This document shows, piece by piece, positions 55,554-64,000 of a stretch of DNA of 64,000 bases. A program made the position numbers and the translations under genes. Position 1 is the first letter of the stretch. Each line of letters starts with the position of its first letter. The notes under the pieces were generated by a model. That model was not told the DNA's origin. It saw nothing but the letters and a program-made list of their open reading frames with translations, and made no database searches. Origin of the DNA: Catelliglobosispora koreensis DSM 44566 (GTDB lineage Bacteria > Actinomycetota > Actinomycetes > Mycobacteriales > Micromonosporaceae); NCBI RefSeq assembly GCF_000379685.1, contig NZ_KB903272.1, positions 186,624 through 250,623 of the forward strand, given 5' to 3'.

Positions 55554-56642
55554 ATGACTCAAACAGTTGTTGTGGTGGGCGGCGGATACGGTGGGATCGC
55601 GGTAGCGAAGGCGCTCGATGAGGTGGCCGACGTGATATTGGTCGAACCACGGGACTCCTTCGTGCACAATGTCGCCGCGTTGCGGGCTGTTGTTGATCCA
55701 CAATGGACAGAGCGCATGTTCGTTCCGTATGACGGATTGCTCGCGCGCGGCCAGATTCGCCAGGACAAAGCGGTCCGGGTGAGTGCCTCAAGCGTTGAAC
55801 TGGCGTCGGGTGAAGTCATCAACGCTGACTACATCGTGCTGGCTACCGGCTCGACCGTGCCGTTTCCGGCGAAGATGCACACCCTCGCAAGTGAAACAGC
55901 GGCGGCTCAATTGCACGCCCTGCGCGGTGAAATGACCAAGGCATCCCACGTGTTGCTGCTCGGCGCTGGCCCGGTCGGGCTGGAGTTCGCTGGGGAGATC
56001 AAAGCCGCGTGGCCAGACAAGGCGGTGACGATCGTCGACCCCATGCCAGAACTGATCTCGGGACGGTTCCCCGAGGCGTTTCGTGCCGAGCTCACGGAAC
56101 AGTTGCGTGCACTGGACGTCTCGCTGGTGCTAGGGACGTCGCTAAAAACACTGCCGTCCTCAGAGCCGGGGCAGGCTCAAGCGTTCACGGTCACGACAGC
56201 GTCCGGAGTGGACATCGCGGCGGACATGTGGTTCCCGTGTTACGGCGCGGTTGTCGACTCCGGTTACCTCGACGCGGAGTTGGCGAAAGCCAGGCAGGCC
56301 AACGGTCAGCTCACGGTGACACCTTCGCTTCACGTTGACGGTCAGTCCACCGTGTTCGCCGTTGGCGACCTCACCGCGGTGCCGGAGATGAAGATGGCGC
56401 GCCATGCCGGGTACCATGCCGAAGTCGTCGCGGCGAACATCTGTGCCCTGATCGAGGGCACTGGTGACCTGAAGACCTATGAACCGCACGCGGACGAGAT
56501 CGTGCTGCCCCTTGGCCCTAACGGTGGCGTGAGCTATGCCGAGGAGTTCGGTGTGCTCGGGGCGGAGACGACCGCCGGGATCAAGAGCACCTTCTTCATC
56601 GAGCAGTTTCGCGAGACCCTCGGCATACCTGTTGCGGCATAA
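55554..56642 (+). CDS. NAD(P)/FAD-dependent oxidoreductase (AIF/NDH-2-like)
   Basis: A 362-residue flavoprotein with an N-terminal FAD-binding Rossmann motif (VVVVGGGYGGIAVAKAL), a second NAD(P)-binding motif (VLLLGAGPVGLEFAGE, about 130-145) and the late FAD motif STVFAVGDLTAVPEM. It resembles AIF/FSP1-type quinone reductases. The ATG at 55554 is chosen because the FAD motif follows directly. Likely controlled by the divergent MmyB-like regulator. The electron acceptor is unknown. Confidence 0.9.
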   Translation: MTQTVVVVGGGYGGIAVAKALDEVADVILVEPRDSFVHNVAALRAVVDPQWTERMFVPYDGLLARGQIRQDKAVRVSASSVELASGEVINADYIVLATGSTVPFPAKMHTLASETAAAQLHALRGEMTKASHVLLLGAGPVGLEFAGEIKAAWPDKAVTIVDPMPELISGRFPEAFRAELTEQLRALDVSLVLGTSLKTLPSSEPGQAQAFTVTTASGVDIAADMWFPCYGAVVDSGYLDAELAKARQANGQLTVTPSLHVDGQSTVFAVGDLTAVPEMKMARHAGYHAEVVAANICALIEGTGDLKTYEPHADEIVLPLGPNGGVSYAEEFGVLGAETTAGIKSTFFIEQFRETLGIPVAA

Positions 56643-56646
56643 GCGA

Positions 56647-56677
56647 AAGGCGGCACACCACGAGGGTGCGCCGCCTT
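56647..56677. terminator. Terminator between the oxidoreductase and glyA
   Basis: AAGGCGGCACACC (56647-56659) pairs with GGTGCGCCGCCTT (56665-56677) with one A-C mismatch and a 5-base loop, between two convergent genes. Confidence 0.75.
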
Positions 56678-56690
56678 AACACTGGTCGTC

Positions 56691-57956
56691 TTAGGACGTG
56701 TAACCCGGCATCGGGAAGCCCTGCAGCAACTCCTTGACCTCGCCAGAGACGCGGTCGAGAGCGGCGGTGTCCTCCTTGATGGCGGCGTTGATCGCCTGGT
56801 CCATCCACGCGGCGACCTGTGGCATGTGCTGCTCGGTCAGGCCGCGGGTGGTCAGCGCGGCCGTGCCGAGCCGGATGCCCGACGGGTCGAGCGGACGGCG
56901 GGTGTCGAACGGGACACCGTTGAAGTTCAGCTCGATGCCCGCGACGTCAAGCGCCTTAGCGGCCGGCTTGCCACCGATGCCCTTGCCGGTCAGATCAGCC
57001 AGGATCAGGTGGTTGTCCGTGCCACCGGACACGAGATCAAAGCCCAGCTCGTTCAACGCTGTGGCGAGCGCCTTGGCGTTGGCCACGATCTGGTGCGCGT
57101 AGTCCTTAAAGGACGCCTGCGAGGCCTCGTGCAGGGCGACGGCGATGCCGGCCGTGGTGTGGTTGTGCGGTCCGCCCTGAAGACCGGGGAAGACGGCCTT
57201 GTCCACAGCGGTCGCGTGCTCCGCCTTGGCCATGATCATGGCGCCACGCGGGCCACGAAGCGTCTTGTGCGTCGTGGTCGTGATCACGTCAGCGAAACCG
57301 ACCGGCGATGGATGTGCGCCACCGGCGATCAGGCCGGCGATGTGCGCGATGTCAGCCATCAGGATCGCGCCCACCTCCTGGGCGATCTCAGCGAAGGCAG
57401 GGAAGTCAACGGTCCTCGGGATGGCCGTTCCACCACAGATGATGAGCTTGGGGCGTTCCGCCAGGGCGAGCTCGCGCACCTTGCTCATGTCCACCCGGCC
57501 GGTCTCGCGCTCCACTCCATAGTGGACAGGGCGGAACCACTTGCCGGTGATGCTCACGGGCGAACCGTGCGTCAGGTGACCGCCGTGCGCGAGGGACATC
57601 GTCATCACGGTGTCGCCCGGCTGCAGGAACGCCAGATAGATCGCGAGGTTGGCCGGCGAGCCCGAGTAGGTCTGAACGTTCGCGTGCTCCGTGCCGAAGA
57701 GCGCCTTCGCCCGGTCGATCGCCAGCGTTTCGATCTGATCAATGAACTGCTGGCCCTCGTAGTAACGCTTTCCGGCGTACCCCTCGGAATATTTGTTGTT
57801 GAGAACGGTGCCGGAGGCTTCCAAGACCGCGGTCGAAACGTAGTTTTCCGACGCGATCATCCGCAGCTTGTCGTGCTGGCGCTGAGTTTCGCCCTCGATC
57901 AGGGCAGCGAGCGCCGGGTCGGCTTGGGCGAGATGGGTGAGCTTGGGTTCGTGCAT
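56691..57956 (-). CDS. glyA: Serine hydroxymethyltransferase
   Basis: A 421-residue PLP enzyme that interconverts serine and glycine, charging tetrahydrofolate with a one-carbon unit. It has EASGTVLNNKYSEGYAGKRYY, the PLP lysine in VITTTTHKTLRGPRGAMI, and LTGKGIGGKPAAKAL. Two ATGs are possible; 57956 is preferred because GAGGAG lies 7 nt before it, whereas 57962 has only 1 nt. A ZTP riboswitch lies in the leader. Confidence 0.96.
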   Translation of the reverse strand: MHEPKLTHLAQADPALAALIEGETQRQHDKLRMIASENYVSTAVLEASGTVLNNKYSEGYAGKRYYEGQQFIDQIETLAIDRAKALFGTEHANVQTYSGSPANLAIYLAFLQPGDTVMTMSLAHGGHLTHGSPVSITGKWFRPVHYGVERETGRVDMSKVRELALAERPKLIICGGTAIPRTVDFPAFAEIAQEVGAILMADIAHIAGLIAGGAHPSPVGFADVITTTTHKTLRGPRGAMIMAKAEHATAVDKAVFPGLQGGPHNHTTAGIAVALHEASQASFKDYAHQIVANAKALATALNELGFDLVSGGTDNHLILADLTGKGIGGKPAAKALDVAGIELNFNGVPFDTRRPLDPSGIRLGTAALTTRGLTEQHMPQVAAWMDQAINAAIKEDTAALDRVSGEVKELLQGFPMPGYTS

Positions 57957-57989
57957 GATCATGCTCCTCGCTTATACGTAAATTCCAGC

Positions 57990-58070
57990 CCGGAGCACCC
58001 AGGCGCGCGGTGCTCTCTACTTCGCTCCCCGGTGGTTATCCCCACCTGTGTGCGCCAGTCGCGGTCACGG
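57990..58070 (-). promoter_or_regulatory. ZTP/ZMP riboswitch (pfl motif) upstream of glyA
   Basis: Read on the minus strand, the leader has the pfl landmarks in order: CGTGAC with ACTGGCG, a GGTGG...AACCACC hairpin, GGGGAGCG, and after a variable spacer CGCCTGGG. TAGGAT (58078-58073 on the minus strand) is placed to start transcription at the aptamer. pfl riboswitches sense ZTP/ZMP, the signal of low 10-formyl-THF, and raise one-carbon genes including glyA. How binding controls expression here is not clear. Confidence 0.88.
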
Positions 58071-58107
58071 CGATCCTATCTTTCTTTGCGAAGGGCAGAA
58101 TGTGGGC

Positions 58108-58668
58108 ATGGCTGTTGACTCCAACATGGTTGAGCTGGGCACACCGGCACCCGATTTCGCCCTTCCCGCGGTGACCACGGGATCGACCGTGTCCCTTAAA
58201 GACTTCAGTGACGCGCCAGTGCTGCTTGTCGCGTTTCTGTCAAACCACTGCCCATACGTGAAACACGTCGAAACCAAGCTGGCGTCCGTGATCTCGGAAC
58301 TGGGCATCGCCGCTGTGGGAATCAGCTCGAACGATGTGATCAACTACCCCGAGGATGCACCGGAGCGCCTGGTAGACCAGATCAAACGGGCCGGATTTAG
58401 CTTTCCCTACCTCTACGACGAGTCTCAGGCAGTCGCCCGCGCTTACGGAGCGGCGTGCACGCCCGACTTCTTCCTCTACGGCCCCGACCGCCTGCTCGCC
58501 TATCGCGGACAGTTCGACGACTCGCGTCCCAAATCCGACGTTCCGCTCACCGGCTCGTCCTTGATCGCGGCCGTATCCGCCCTGCGCGTCGGCCAACCCG
58601 TTTCCGAGCCGCAGTACCCCTCGATCGGATGCTCCATCAAGTGGCGCCCTGGCAACGAACCCTCCTGA
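58108..58668 (+). CDS. Thioredoxin-family (AhpC/TSA-like) redox protein
   Basis: A 186-residue thioredoxin-fold protein. It opens LGTPAPDFALPAV like peroxiredoxins, has a single active-site cysteine in FLSNHCPYVKHVE (no CxxC), the cis-Pro region AACTPDFFLYGPD, and the group-specific C terminus PSIGCSIKWRPGN. This subgroup is annotated as thioredoxin-like or redoxin; peroxide reduction is possible but not shown. An in-frame GTG at 58102 is an alternative start. Confidence 0.88.
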   Translation: MAVDSNMVELGTPAPDFALPAVTTGSTVSLKDFSDAPVLLVAFLSNHCPYVKHVETKLASVISELGIAAVGISSNDVINYPEDAPERLVDQIKRAGFSFPYLYDESQAVARAYGAACTPDFFLYGPDRLLAYRGQFDDSRPKSDVPLTGSSLIAAVSALRVGQPVSEPQYPSIGCSIKWRPGNEPS

Positions 58669-58693
58669 TCGCGCCGCACCACCACCCACCTCC

Positions 58694-58777
58694 GTGATCC
58701 ACATCCCTTGGGGCGTGATCAAAAGCCGATTCGATCACGTCCCAACGGCTGTGGATCTCACCTCCGGCTGTGGATCA
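58694..58777. repeat. Palindromic repeat element, copy 2 (intergenic)
   Basis: Arms 58696-58720 and 58733-58757 (22 of 25 paired) enclose a 12-nt loop. A further CTGTGGATCA at 58768-58777 corresponds to the outer right arm of copy 1, while the outer left arm is missing. It begins 26 bp after the redoxin stop codon and could act as a terminator as well. Confidence 0.85.
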
Positions 58778-59126
58778 AAACCAAGTCAACTCTTTCCGCA
58801 GGCAACCGAAAGCCATAGCGAAGCCGGAGCCAAACGCGGAGGTGGGGGCCTAGGAAGCGCGGAGTGGTGCGCAGCACGAAGGCGGAACCGCGGCGAAGCG
58901 GGAGCCGCGGTGAAGGGCGGGCAAGCGCGGCGGTGGCGGGCTAGGGGAGCGCGGACCTGGAGGGCCTCGCGGGAGGGACGGTCTGGGCCACGACGGACAT
59001 CGGACCCGCCCTGAAGGAAGCCCCGGCAAGGCCTGCCAGGCGCGCGCACGGACCGGGTCAAGCGACGGCATCGCGGAAATCAAGGCCAAGGATCGCGGCC
59101 GGTCAGGGTGCAGGCATAAACCAAAG
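58778..59126. other. Gene-free stretch, purine-rich on the plus strand
   Basis: About 350 bp with G/A-rich, imperfectly repetitive text (for example GCGAAGCGGGAGC and related strings near 58900). The open frames that cross it have no ribosome site, no recognisable motif and Pro/Arg-rich shadows. I see no gene, RNA or promoter in it. Confidence 0.6.
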
Positions 59127-59160
59127 CCGGCACCGCGACGAGAAAGAGTCGCAGTGCCGG
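59127..59160 (-). terminator. Terminator of ilvD
   Basis: CCGGCACCGCGAC (59127-59139) pairs with GTCGCAGTGCCGG (59148-59160), one C-A mismatch, 8-base loop, 27 bp past the ilvD stop. Confidence 0.75.
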
Positions 59161-59187
59161 ACCAGAGCCACTCGCATGAAGGCGGAA

Positions 59188-61011
59188 TCACGGCACCTTG
59201 CGGTAAGCGCCATCTGAAGCGGAAGTCGCCATGCTGGCGTAGGCGCGCAGGGCGGCGCTTACGGGACGCTGGCGGTTGATTGGCGTGTAGGGCTTTTCGC
59301 GCTTGTCCTGCGCGACGCGGCGTTCGTCCAATGTGGACTCTGGCACGTCGAGTGAGATGGTGCGCGACGGGATGTCGATGGTGATGATGTCGCCCGGTTC
59401 GACGAGGGCGATGAGGCCGCCGCCGGCTGCTTCGGGGGAGACGTGGCCGATGGACAGGCCGCTCGTGCCGCCGGAGAAGCGGCCGTCGGTGATCAGGGCA
59501 CAGGCGCGGCCAAGGCCACGGCCTTTGAGGAAGGACGTGGGGTAGAGCATTTCCTGCATGCCGGGGCCGCCCTTGGGGCCTTCGTAGCGGATGACCACGA
59601 CGTCGCCCTCGACGACTTCTTTGCCGAGGATGGCGGTGACGGCGTCGTCCTGTGATTCGTAGACCTTCGCCGGGCCACTGAACGTCAAGCATTCCTCAGG
59701 CACACCAGCGGTCTTGACGACACAGCCCTCGGGTGCCAGGTTGCCGAACAGGATCGCGAGACCACCGTCTTGGGAGTAGGCGTGCTCACGTGAGCGGATG
59801 CAGCCCTCTGCCGCGTCAGTGTCCAAAGTGGACCACGTCGACGACTGGCTGAACGCCTGAGTCGTCCTGACGCCACCGGGGGCCGCGCGCCACAGCTCTT
59901 GATCAACCGCACCGCCACGGATGTCCCACGTGGACAGCCAGTCATCGAGGTTCGGCGAGTGGATCGAGTGGACGTTGCGCTTGAGCAGGCCAGCGCGGTC
60001 GAGTTCACCGAGGATGGCCGGGATGCCGCCAGCGCGGTGGACGTCTTCCATGTGGTACTTCTGGCTGTTCGGGGCGACCTTGGCCAGGCACGGGACGCGG
60101 CGGGAGATGGCGTCGATGTCGGAGACGCCGAAGTCGAGCTCGGCTTCGCGCGCGGCGGCGAGCAGGTGCAGCACCGTGTTCGTCGAGCCGCCCATCGCGA
60201 CGTCGAGGGCGACGGCGTTTTCGAAGGCGTCACGGGTCGCGATAGCGCGCGGCAGAACGGATTCGTCATCGCCGTCGTAGTAACGGCGGCACAGGTCGAC
60301 GATCAGCGAACCGGCGCGGGTGAACAGGTCCTTGCGGTACGCATGCGTGGCGAGCGTAGAACCGTTGCCCGGCAGGGAAAGCCCGATCGCTTCGGTCAGG
60401 CAGTTCATCGAGTTGGCCGTGAACATGCCCGAGCACGAACCGCACGTCGGGCAGGCCGCCTTCTCGATCTCGCTCAGCTCTTCATCGGAGACGCTGTCGG
60501 TCGAGGCGGCGATCATGGCGTCGATGAGGTCAAGTTTGCGGTTGTCTCCAACGACCTTGCCTGATTCCATCGGCCCACCGGACACGAACACGGTCGGGAT
60601 GTTCAGGCGCAGCGCGGCTAGCAGCATGCCGGGCGTGATCTTGTCGCAGTTGGAGATGCAGACCAGAGCGTCCGCGCAGTGGGCGTTGACCATGTACTCA
60701 ACAGCGTCGGCGATCAGCTCACGAGACGGCAGGGAATAGAGCATCCCGCCGTGACCCATGGCGATCCCGTCGTCGACCGCGATCGTGTTGAACTCCCTGC
60801 CTACGCCGCCGGCTTCTTTGATCGCTCCGGAGACTAGGTCACCTAGGTCTTTAAGGTGCACGTGTCCGGGCACGAACTGCGTGTAGCTGTTAGCGATCGC
60901 GACGATGGGCTTGCCGAAATCGCTATCCGTCATCCCGGTGGCGCGCCACAGGGCACGGGCACCGGCCATGGTGCGGCCATGGGTCGAAGTGCGGGAGCGC
61001 AAGGCTGGCAT
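59188..61011 (-). CDS. ilvD: Dihydroxy-acid dehydratase
   Basis: A 607-residue iron-sulfur dehydratase making 2-ketoisovalerate and 2-keto-3-methylvalerate, third step in valine and isoleucine synthesis. The cluster cysteines are in [11 protein letters not shown] and [19 protein letters not shown]. The frame extends to 61128, but homologues begin MPALRSRT(T/S)THGR, so the ATG at 61011 is used. It is divergent from the GGDEF-EAL gene, beyond which ilvB lies on the other strand. Confidence 0.96.
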   Translation of the reverse strand: MPALRSRTSTHGRTMAGARALWRATGMTDSDFGKPIVAIANSYTQFVPGHVHLKDLGDLVSGAIKEAGGVGREFNTIAVDDGIAMGHGGMLYSLPSRELIADAVEYMVNAHCADALVCISNCDKITPGMLLAALRLNIPTVFVSGGPMESGKVVGDNRKLDLIDAMIAASTDSVSDEELSEIEKAACPTCGSCSGMFTANSMNCLTEAIGLSLPGNGSTLATHAYRKDLFTRAGSLIVDLCRRYYDGDDESVLPRAIATRDAFENAVALDVAMGGSTNTVLHLLAAAREAELDFGVSDIDAISRRVPCLAKVAPNSQKYHMEDVHRAGGIPAILGELDRAGLLKRNVHSIHSPNLDDWLSTWDIRGGAVDQELWRAAPGGVRTTQAFSQSSTWSTLDTDAAEGCIRSREHAYSQDGGLAILFGNLAPEGCVVKTAGVPEECLTFSGPAKVYESQDDAVTAILGKEVVEGDVVVIRYEGPKGGPGMQEMLYPTSFLKGRGLGRACALITDGRFSGGTSGLSIGHVSPEAAGGGLIALVEPGDIITIDIPSRTISLDVPESTLDERRVAQDKREKPYTPINRQRPVSAALRAYASMATSASDGAYRKVP

Positions 61012-61145
61012 GTTGGCAAGTGTGTCACTCTTCAGACGCTGATCCCAGCTCAGGCGCTTGAGGTCCATTAGATGAGACCGCTGGCGGAGGTGAAGTCGCA
61101 CAATCAGTCTCGCTTTGTGTATTGACATACGCCACAGTTAGTGGC

Positions 61146-63341
61146 GTGGACCTCCAACTGGGGCTCGCTCTATCCGCGGTGATCGGTGGGATCACCGCTG
61201 TTCCGTCAGCGTGGACGCTCGCCGTCAGACGCCGATTCGCCCTATGCAGCGGCGTATTCGTGGTCTGGGGCATCGGCAGCATCGTCGGTTACTTCATCAC
61301 GCGGACGTGGCCACTGCACGAAATGAATGCACGCATGAAGGCGGGCATGGTTTTCGGGCTTCCGGCCTCGATCGCCTCGCTGATGCTCGTCGCCGTGCTG
61401 CTGGATTTCTGCGACCGCGTCGTCGGGCCGGGAGCGCGACTGCGCCTCACCCTCGAATCGCTGACCGTCGCGTCCGGCATCTTCATCCCGTTGTGGGTGC
61501 TGATATTGCGCCCCGACAAGCCCGTGTTCTCGTGGATCCCGGGCAGCTGTGTGCCAGTGATGGTGGCTTCCGCCTTAGCCTCGATCGTGGTCGGGCTGGC
61601 CGCTGTCGTGACTGTACGGTCGCAAGTGGACCGCCGTCTCGTCGCGCGCCGCTGCACCGCCGCCGGGCTGGTCGCCGTGGGCACGACCCTGGTCGCCGCT
61701 GGCGCGTGCTATCACACGGTCGTCGTCGCGCTGCTCGGTTCCCTTCTGCTGCCCTTGGCCGGCTGGCTCTGGGCCTCTGGTGAAGCCGTGCCCGTGGCGG
61801 CCGCCGCCGCGCGCACGGACGGCTCACCGAGCTCCGGCCTGGCCACAGCGCTCGCTCCGGTTCTCGCCCTTTCCGTGGTCGCCATCTACGGCTTCACGTA
61901 TGAGGACGGGATCGACGCGGTGACCGCGATCGTGGGTGTCGCCAACGGGTTCTTCCTCGTGGGGCGGCAGTACATCGCGTTCATCGACTTGCGCAAGGTG
62001 CACACCCGATTGGCTGACAGCGAGTCGCACTACCGGGAACTAGCGCACACCGATCCGCTGACAGGGCTGGCTAACCGGCGCGGTCTGCTCAGGTCGCTAT
62101 ACGTCGAGGCAACGAGCGGCGCCTCCTGTGTGCTGCTGACGCTGGACCTTGACGGGTTTAAGAACGTCAATGACCTGCGTGGGCATGACGCTGGTGACGC
62201 GGTGCTGATCGAAGTCGGCCAGCGCCTGCGGATGAACCTGCGTCCCGGTGACCTCGCCGCACGCCTGGGCGGGGACGAATTCGCCGTGCTCATGGCGGGA
62301 CGTCCCGCTGATGCCGTCAAGGTGGCCGAGCGTCTCCTAGGCGTGCTGCGGCGGCCCTATCACGCCGCTGGCGGCCCGATCTACCTGTCCGCGAGCATGG
62401 GCCTGGCCGGCTGCGCCACAGCCGACAGCATCCACTCCTTGCTGCGCAACGCCGACCTTGCTCAGCGGGCCGCCAAGATGCACGGCAAGAACCGTGTCGA
62501 GCTTTACGACGAAACGTTCGACCGCACCCTGCGCCGCCGCAGCGCCATCGAGCACGAGATGCGCGACGCGATCGACAAACAGCAGCTGGTACTCGTCTTT
62601 CAGCCCGTGGTCGCCCTGCCTTCAGTGCGCCCGGTTGGCGCCGAAGCGCTGTTGCGCTGGAACCACCCCGAGCTAGGAGCGGTGTCGCCGCTGGAGTTCA
62701 TCCCGATCGCCGAGGAGACCGGGCACATCGAAGTCCTGGGCGCGTGGGTGCTGCACGAGGCGTGCCGGCAACTGAGCCGCTGGCTCAGCGACGGGCACGA
62801 CGTGTGGGTCTCGGTCAACGTCTCGCCACGGGAGCTGCACTCGGCGGAGTATCTGGATCGCGTCCGGGATGTGTTGCGGGCTCACCGCGTACCCCCCTCT
62901 AGGTTGGTTTTGGAGGTCACCGAACACGCCGTCGCTGTCGATGTGGATGAGTTCCGGCGGGTCTTGGCTTCTCTTCGCTCGCTTGGGGTGCGGATCGCGC
63001 TCGATGACTTCGGCGCGGGCTATTCCAACCTTGGGGCGCTGCGCGAGATCCCGGTGGATATCCTGAAGATCGACCAGGGTCTGGTCTCCGACGTCGATCT
63101 CGTCGACGTCGCGGTCCGCATCGGCCAGCGGCTCGGGCTTCAGGTCATCGCCGAGGGAATAGCGGATATGTCACATCACAAGCTCGTCGCCTCAACCAGC
63201 TGCCCCTACGGACAGGGCTTCCTGTTCGGCCGGGGCGTGCCTGGAGAGCACTTGGAGGCGATGCTCGTGTCGATGCCACCGCTGCCGGCTCCCGCGATGA
63301 GCAGGAAAGACACGACTGTCCCAACATCCGGGAGCAGTTGA
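61146..63341 (+). CDS. Membrane GGDEF-EAL protein (cyclic-di-GMP turnover)
   Basis: A 731-residue protein with seven or eight N-terminal helices (to about 285), a GGDEF domain (LGGDEFA, RxxD site RPGD five residues before it) and an EAL domain (EALLRW, NVSPREL, LEVTEHAV, DDFGAGYSN, KIDQGL). Both catalytic motifs look intact. No start has a ribosome site: GTG 61146 is used, TTG 61122 is possible. It ends 33 bp upstream of the ilvB leader peptide. Confidence 0.92.
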   Translation: MDLQLGLALSAVIGGITAVPSAWTLAVRRRFALCSGVFVVWGIGSIVGYFITRTWPLHEMNARMKAGMVFGLPASIASLMLVAVLLDFCDRVVGPGARLRLTLESLTVASGIFIPLWVLILRPDKPVFSWIPGSCVPVMVASALASIVVGLAAVVTVRSQVDRRLVARRCTAAGLVAVGTTLVAAGACYHTVVVALLGSLLLPLAGWLWASGEAVPVAAAAARTDGSPSSGLATALAPVLALSVVAIYGFTYEDGIDAVTAIVGVANGFFLVGRQYIAFIDLRKVHTRLADSESHYRELAHTDPLTGLANRRGLLRSLYVEATSGASCVLLTLDLDGFKNVNDLRGHDAGDAVLIEVGQRLRMNLRPGDLAARLGGDEFAVLMAGRPADAVKVAERLLGVLRRPYHAAGGPIYLSASMGLAGCATADSIHSLLRNADLAQRAAKMHGKNRVELYDETFDRTLRRRSAIEHEMRDAIDKQQLVLVFQPVVALPSVRPVGAEALLRWNHPELGAVSPLEFIPIAEETGHIEVLGAWVLHEACRQLSRWLSDGHDVWVSVNVSPRELHSAEYLDRVRDVLRAHRVPPSRLVLEVTEHAVAVDVDEFRRVLASLRSLGVRIALDDFGAGYSNLGALREIPVDILKIDQGLVSDVDLVDVAVRIGQRLGLQVIAEGIADMSHHKLVASTSCPYGQGFLFGRGVPGEHLEAMLVSMPPLPAPAMSRKDTTVPTSGSS

Positions 63342-63366
63342 CTCATCCGCTGAGATGCGTCAAGCT
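63338..63366 (+). promoter_or_regulatory. Probable ilvB promoter
   Basis: TTGACT (63338-63343), a 17-bp spacer and CAAGCT (63361-63366). The predicted transcript start coincides with the leader-peptide ATG at 63374. Confidence 0.55.
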
Positions 63367-63373
63367 GGGCAGC

Positions 63374-63409
63374 ATGTCGAGGCGTCCAGCCCCACGAGTA
63401 CTTATTTGA
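63374..63409 (+). CDS. ilvB leader peptide, MSRRPAPRVLI
   Basis: An 11-codon open frame that ends in consecutive Val-Leu-Ile codons (GTA CTT ATT) and a TGA. The stop codon abuts the first leader hairpin. Branched-chain codons placed before paired hairpins and a terminator are the hallmark of translation-coupled attenuation of ilv operons. The predicted transcript start falls on its ATG, so the leader mRNA would itself be leaderless. Too short for homology, so the case rests on codon content and position. Confidence 0.7.
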   Translation: MSRRPAPRVLI

Positions 63410-63471
63410 GCGCGCTCTCCCAGTAATGGAGAGCGCGCCAGCCCCGTGCCATTTGGCACGAGGGCTTTTTT
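63410..63471 (+). promoter_or_regulatory. ilvB attenuator: leader hairpin and intrinsic terminator
   Basis: Hairpin 1 is an 11-bp perfect stem (GCGCGCTCTCC 63410-63420, GGAGAGCGCGC 63428-63438). Hairpin 2 is GCCCCGTGCC (63441-63450) with GGCACGAGGGC (63455-63465), one bulge, followed by six T (63466-63471): an intrinsic terminator ahead of ilvB. CCAGCCCC occurs both in the leader-peptide codons (63386-63393) and at the terminator 5' arm (63438-63445), so alternative pairing is possible. The exact switching order is not resolved. Confidence 0.75.
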
Positions 63472-63506
63472 GTTGGCTGGGATTCTCTTAGAGGGTGTGA
63501 AGACAG

Positions 63507-64000
63507 ATGACAAAACCGAGTCCCGAGACACTCGCGCATGCCATTGAGAAAAACCGGGCGACCGCGGCGGCGGTCAAGCCCGCGGCAGCCGCCGCTCCAG
63601 TAACCGTCACCGGAGCCCAGAGCCTCGTCAAATCGCTCGAAGCACTCGACGTTGAAGTCATCTTCGGCATCCCAGGCGGGGCGATCCTCCCGGCCTATGA
63701 CCCGCTGTTCGACTCGAAGGTGCGCCACATCCTGGTGCGCCACGAGCAAGGGGCCGGCCACGCCGCGACGGGCTATGCCCAGGCGAGCGGAAAGGTTGGC
63801 GTCTGTATGGCCACCTCCGGCCCGGGCGCGACCAACCTAGTGACCCCGATCGCCGACGCCTACATGGATTCGGTGCCGCTCGTCGCCATCACCGGGCAGG
63901 TTCCCAGCGCCTCGATCGGCTCGGATGCCTTCCAGGAAGCCGATATTCAGGGCATCACGTTGCCGATCACGAAGCACAACTTCTTGGTGCGCACGGGAGC
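63507..64000 (+). CDS. ilvB: Acetolactate synthase large subunit (3' end outside window)
   Basis: The frame is open from the ATG at 63507 to the window edge (164 residues seen). After an Ala/Lys-rich extension of about 30 residues typical of actinobacterial IlvB, it has [19 protein letters not shown], the [14 protein letters not shown] loop, the ThDP-activating Glu in [12 protein letters not shown], and [20 protein letters not shown]. It condenses pyruvate or 2-ketobutyrate as the first committed step of branched-chain amino acid synthesis. Expression is probably controlled by the upstream leader peptide and attenuator. Confidence 0.95.
   Translation, partial: MTKPSPETLAHAIEKNRATAAAVKPAAAAAPVTVTGAQSLVKSLEALDVEVIFGIPGGAILPAYDPLFDSKVRHILVRHEQGAGHAATGYAQASGKVGVCMATSGPGATNLVTPIADAYMDSVPLVAITGQVPSASIGSDAFQEADIQGITLPITKHNFLVRTG

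Noticed and set aside
58850-59692. Pro/Arg-rich 280-residue minus-strand frame
   Set aside because: It is a shifted-frame shadow of ilvD continued into non-coding purine-rich DNA.
61012-61128. N-terminal extension of IlvD
   Set aside because: Homologues start at MPALRSRT-type sequence, and the extension has no ribosome site; it also runs to within 20 bp of the divergent gene start.
63410-63471. T-box leader for ilvB
   Set aside because: There is no T-box sequence or specifier-loop architecture; a short leader peptide with Val-Leu-Ile codons and two hairpins explains the leader better.

Overview
The window is high-GC chromosomal DNA from an actinobacterium, most likely of the Pseudonocardiales (family-level placement is inference). 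The main grounds are gene content and order. The run etfB-etfA, cysteine desulfurase, mnmA, MetE-like protein, ligA, gatC-gatA, gatB, ilvD, ilvB follows the order of Mycobacterium tuberculosis Rv3029c to Rv3003c, with unrelated genes inserted between blocks. A bifunctional LysX, an LprG/P55-type lipoprotein-transporter pair and many leaderless promoters (TANNNT placed 6-8 nt before the start codon) also fit. I see no phage, insertion sequence, plasmid or CRISPR signal.

Layout. 1-7070: a cut acetyltransferase gene, then a plant-polysaccharide locus: GH3 glycosidase, divergent LacI regulator, secreted GH10 xylanase with FnIII and CBM2 modules, and a sugar-binding lipoprotein without permeases. 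Related operator-like sequences and one CebR/CelR-like box lie in its promoters. 7095-18609: a DUF6232 protein, enoyl-CoA hydratase, an acetolactate-synthase-like enzyme, a DrrAB-type ABC exporter, a broken SARP/AfsR-type regulator, a beta-helix surface protein, small membrane proteins, a GNAT and an unlisted 50-codon gene. 18764-25854: the conserved ETF, sulfur-transfer, tRNA-thiolation and DNA-ligase block. 25929-34479: a secreted protein with a class F sortase, a NarL-type two-component system, a class A penicillin-binding protein and lysX. 34493-38721: a tandem P-loop protein, a GGDEF-EAL protein, and a frameshifted Abi-family gene preceded by a candidate abiF-type RNA. 38767-42736: gatC-gatA and gatB, split by an unusual aquaporin. 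42729-53440: phosphoesterase and sugar dehydrogenase, a membrane glycosyltransferase carrying an in-frame repeat insertion, a 2-hydroxyacid dehydrogenase, the LprG/P55-like pair, a PH-domain protein, a BNR-repeat protein and a MoaD-thioesterase fusion. 53496-58777: a 93-bp tandem array, DUF998 protein with MmyB-like regulator, an FAD oxidoreductase, glyA under a ZTP riboswitch, and a redoxin. 59188-64000: ilvD, a second GGDEF-EAL protein, and ilvB behind a leader peptide and attenuator.

Working together: GH10 xylanase releases xylo-oligosaccharides, the binding lipoprotein captures them and the GH3 enzyme hydrolyses them under LacI control. EtfAB collects electrons from acyl-CoA dehydrogenases. 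Cysteine desulfurase supplies sulfur to MnmA. GatCAB makes Gln-tRNA(Gln)/Asn-tRNA(Asn). IlvD and IlvB serve branched-chain amino acid synthesis, and the ilvB leader ends in Val-Leu-Ile codons. GlyA is tied to one-carbon status by the ZTP riboswitch. PBP, sortase, LysX and the LprG/P55-like pair all act at the envelope.

The least explained sequences are a 62-bp palindromic repeat present twice (once inside a coding sequence), a 93-bp tandem array closed by an inverted copy, the MoaD-hotdog fusion, the tandem P-loop protein, and two decayed regulatory/defence genes.
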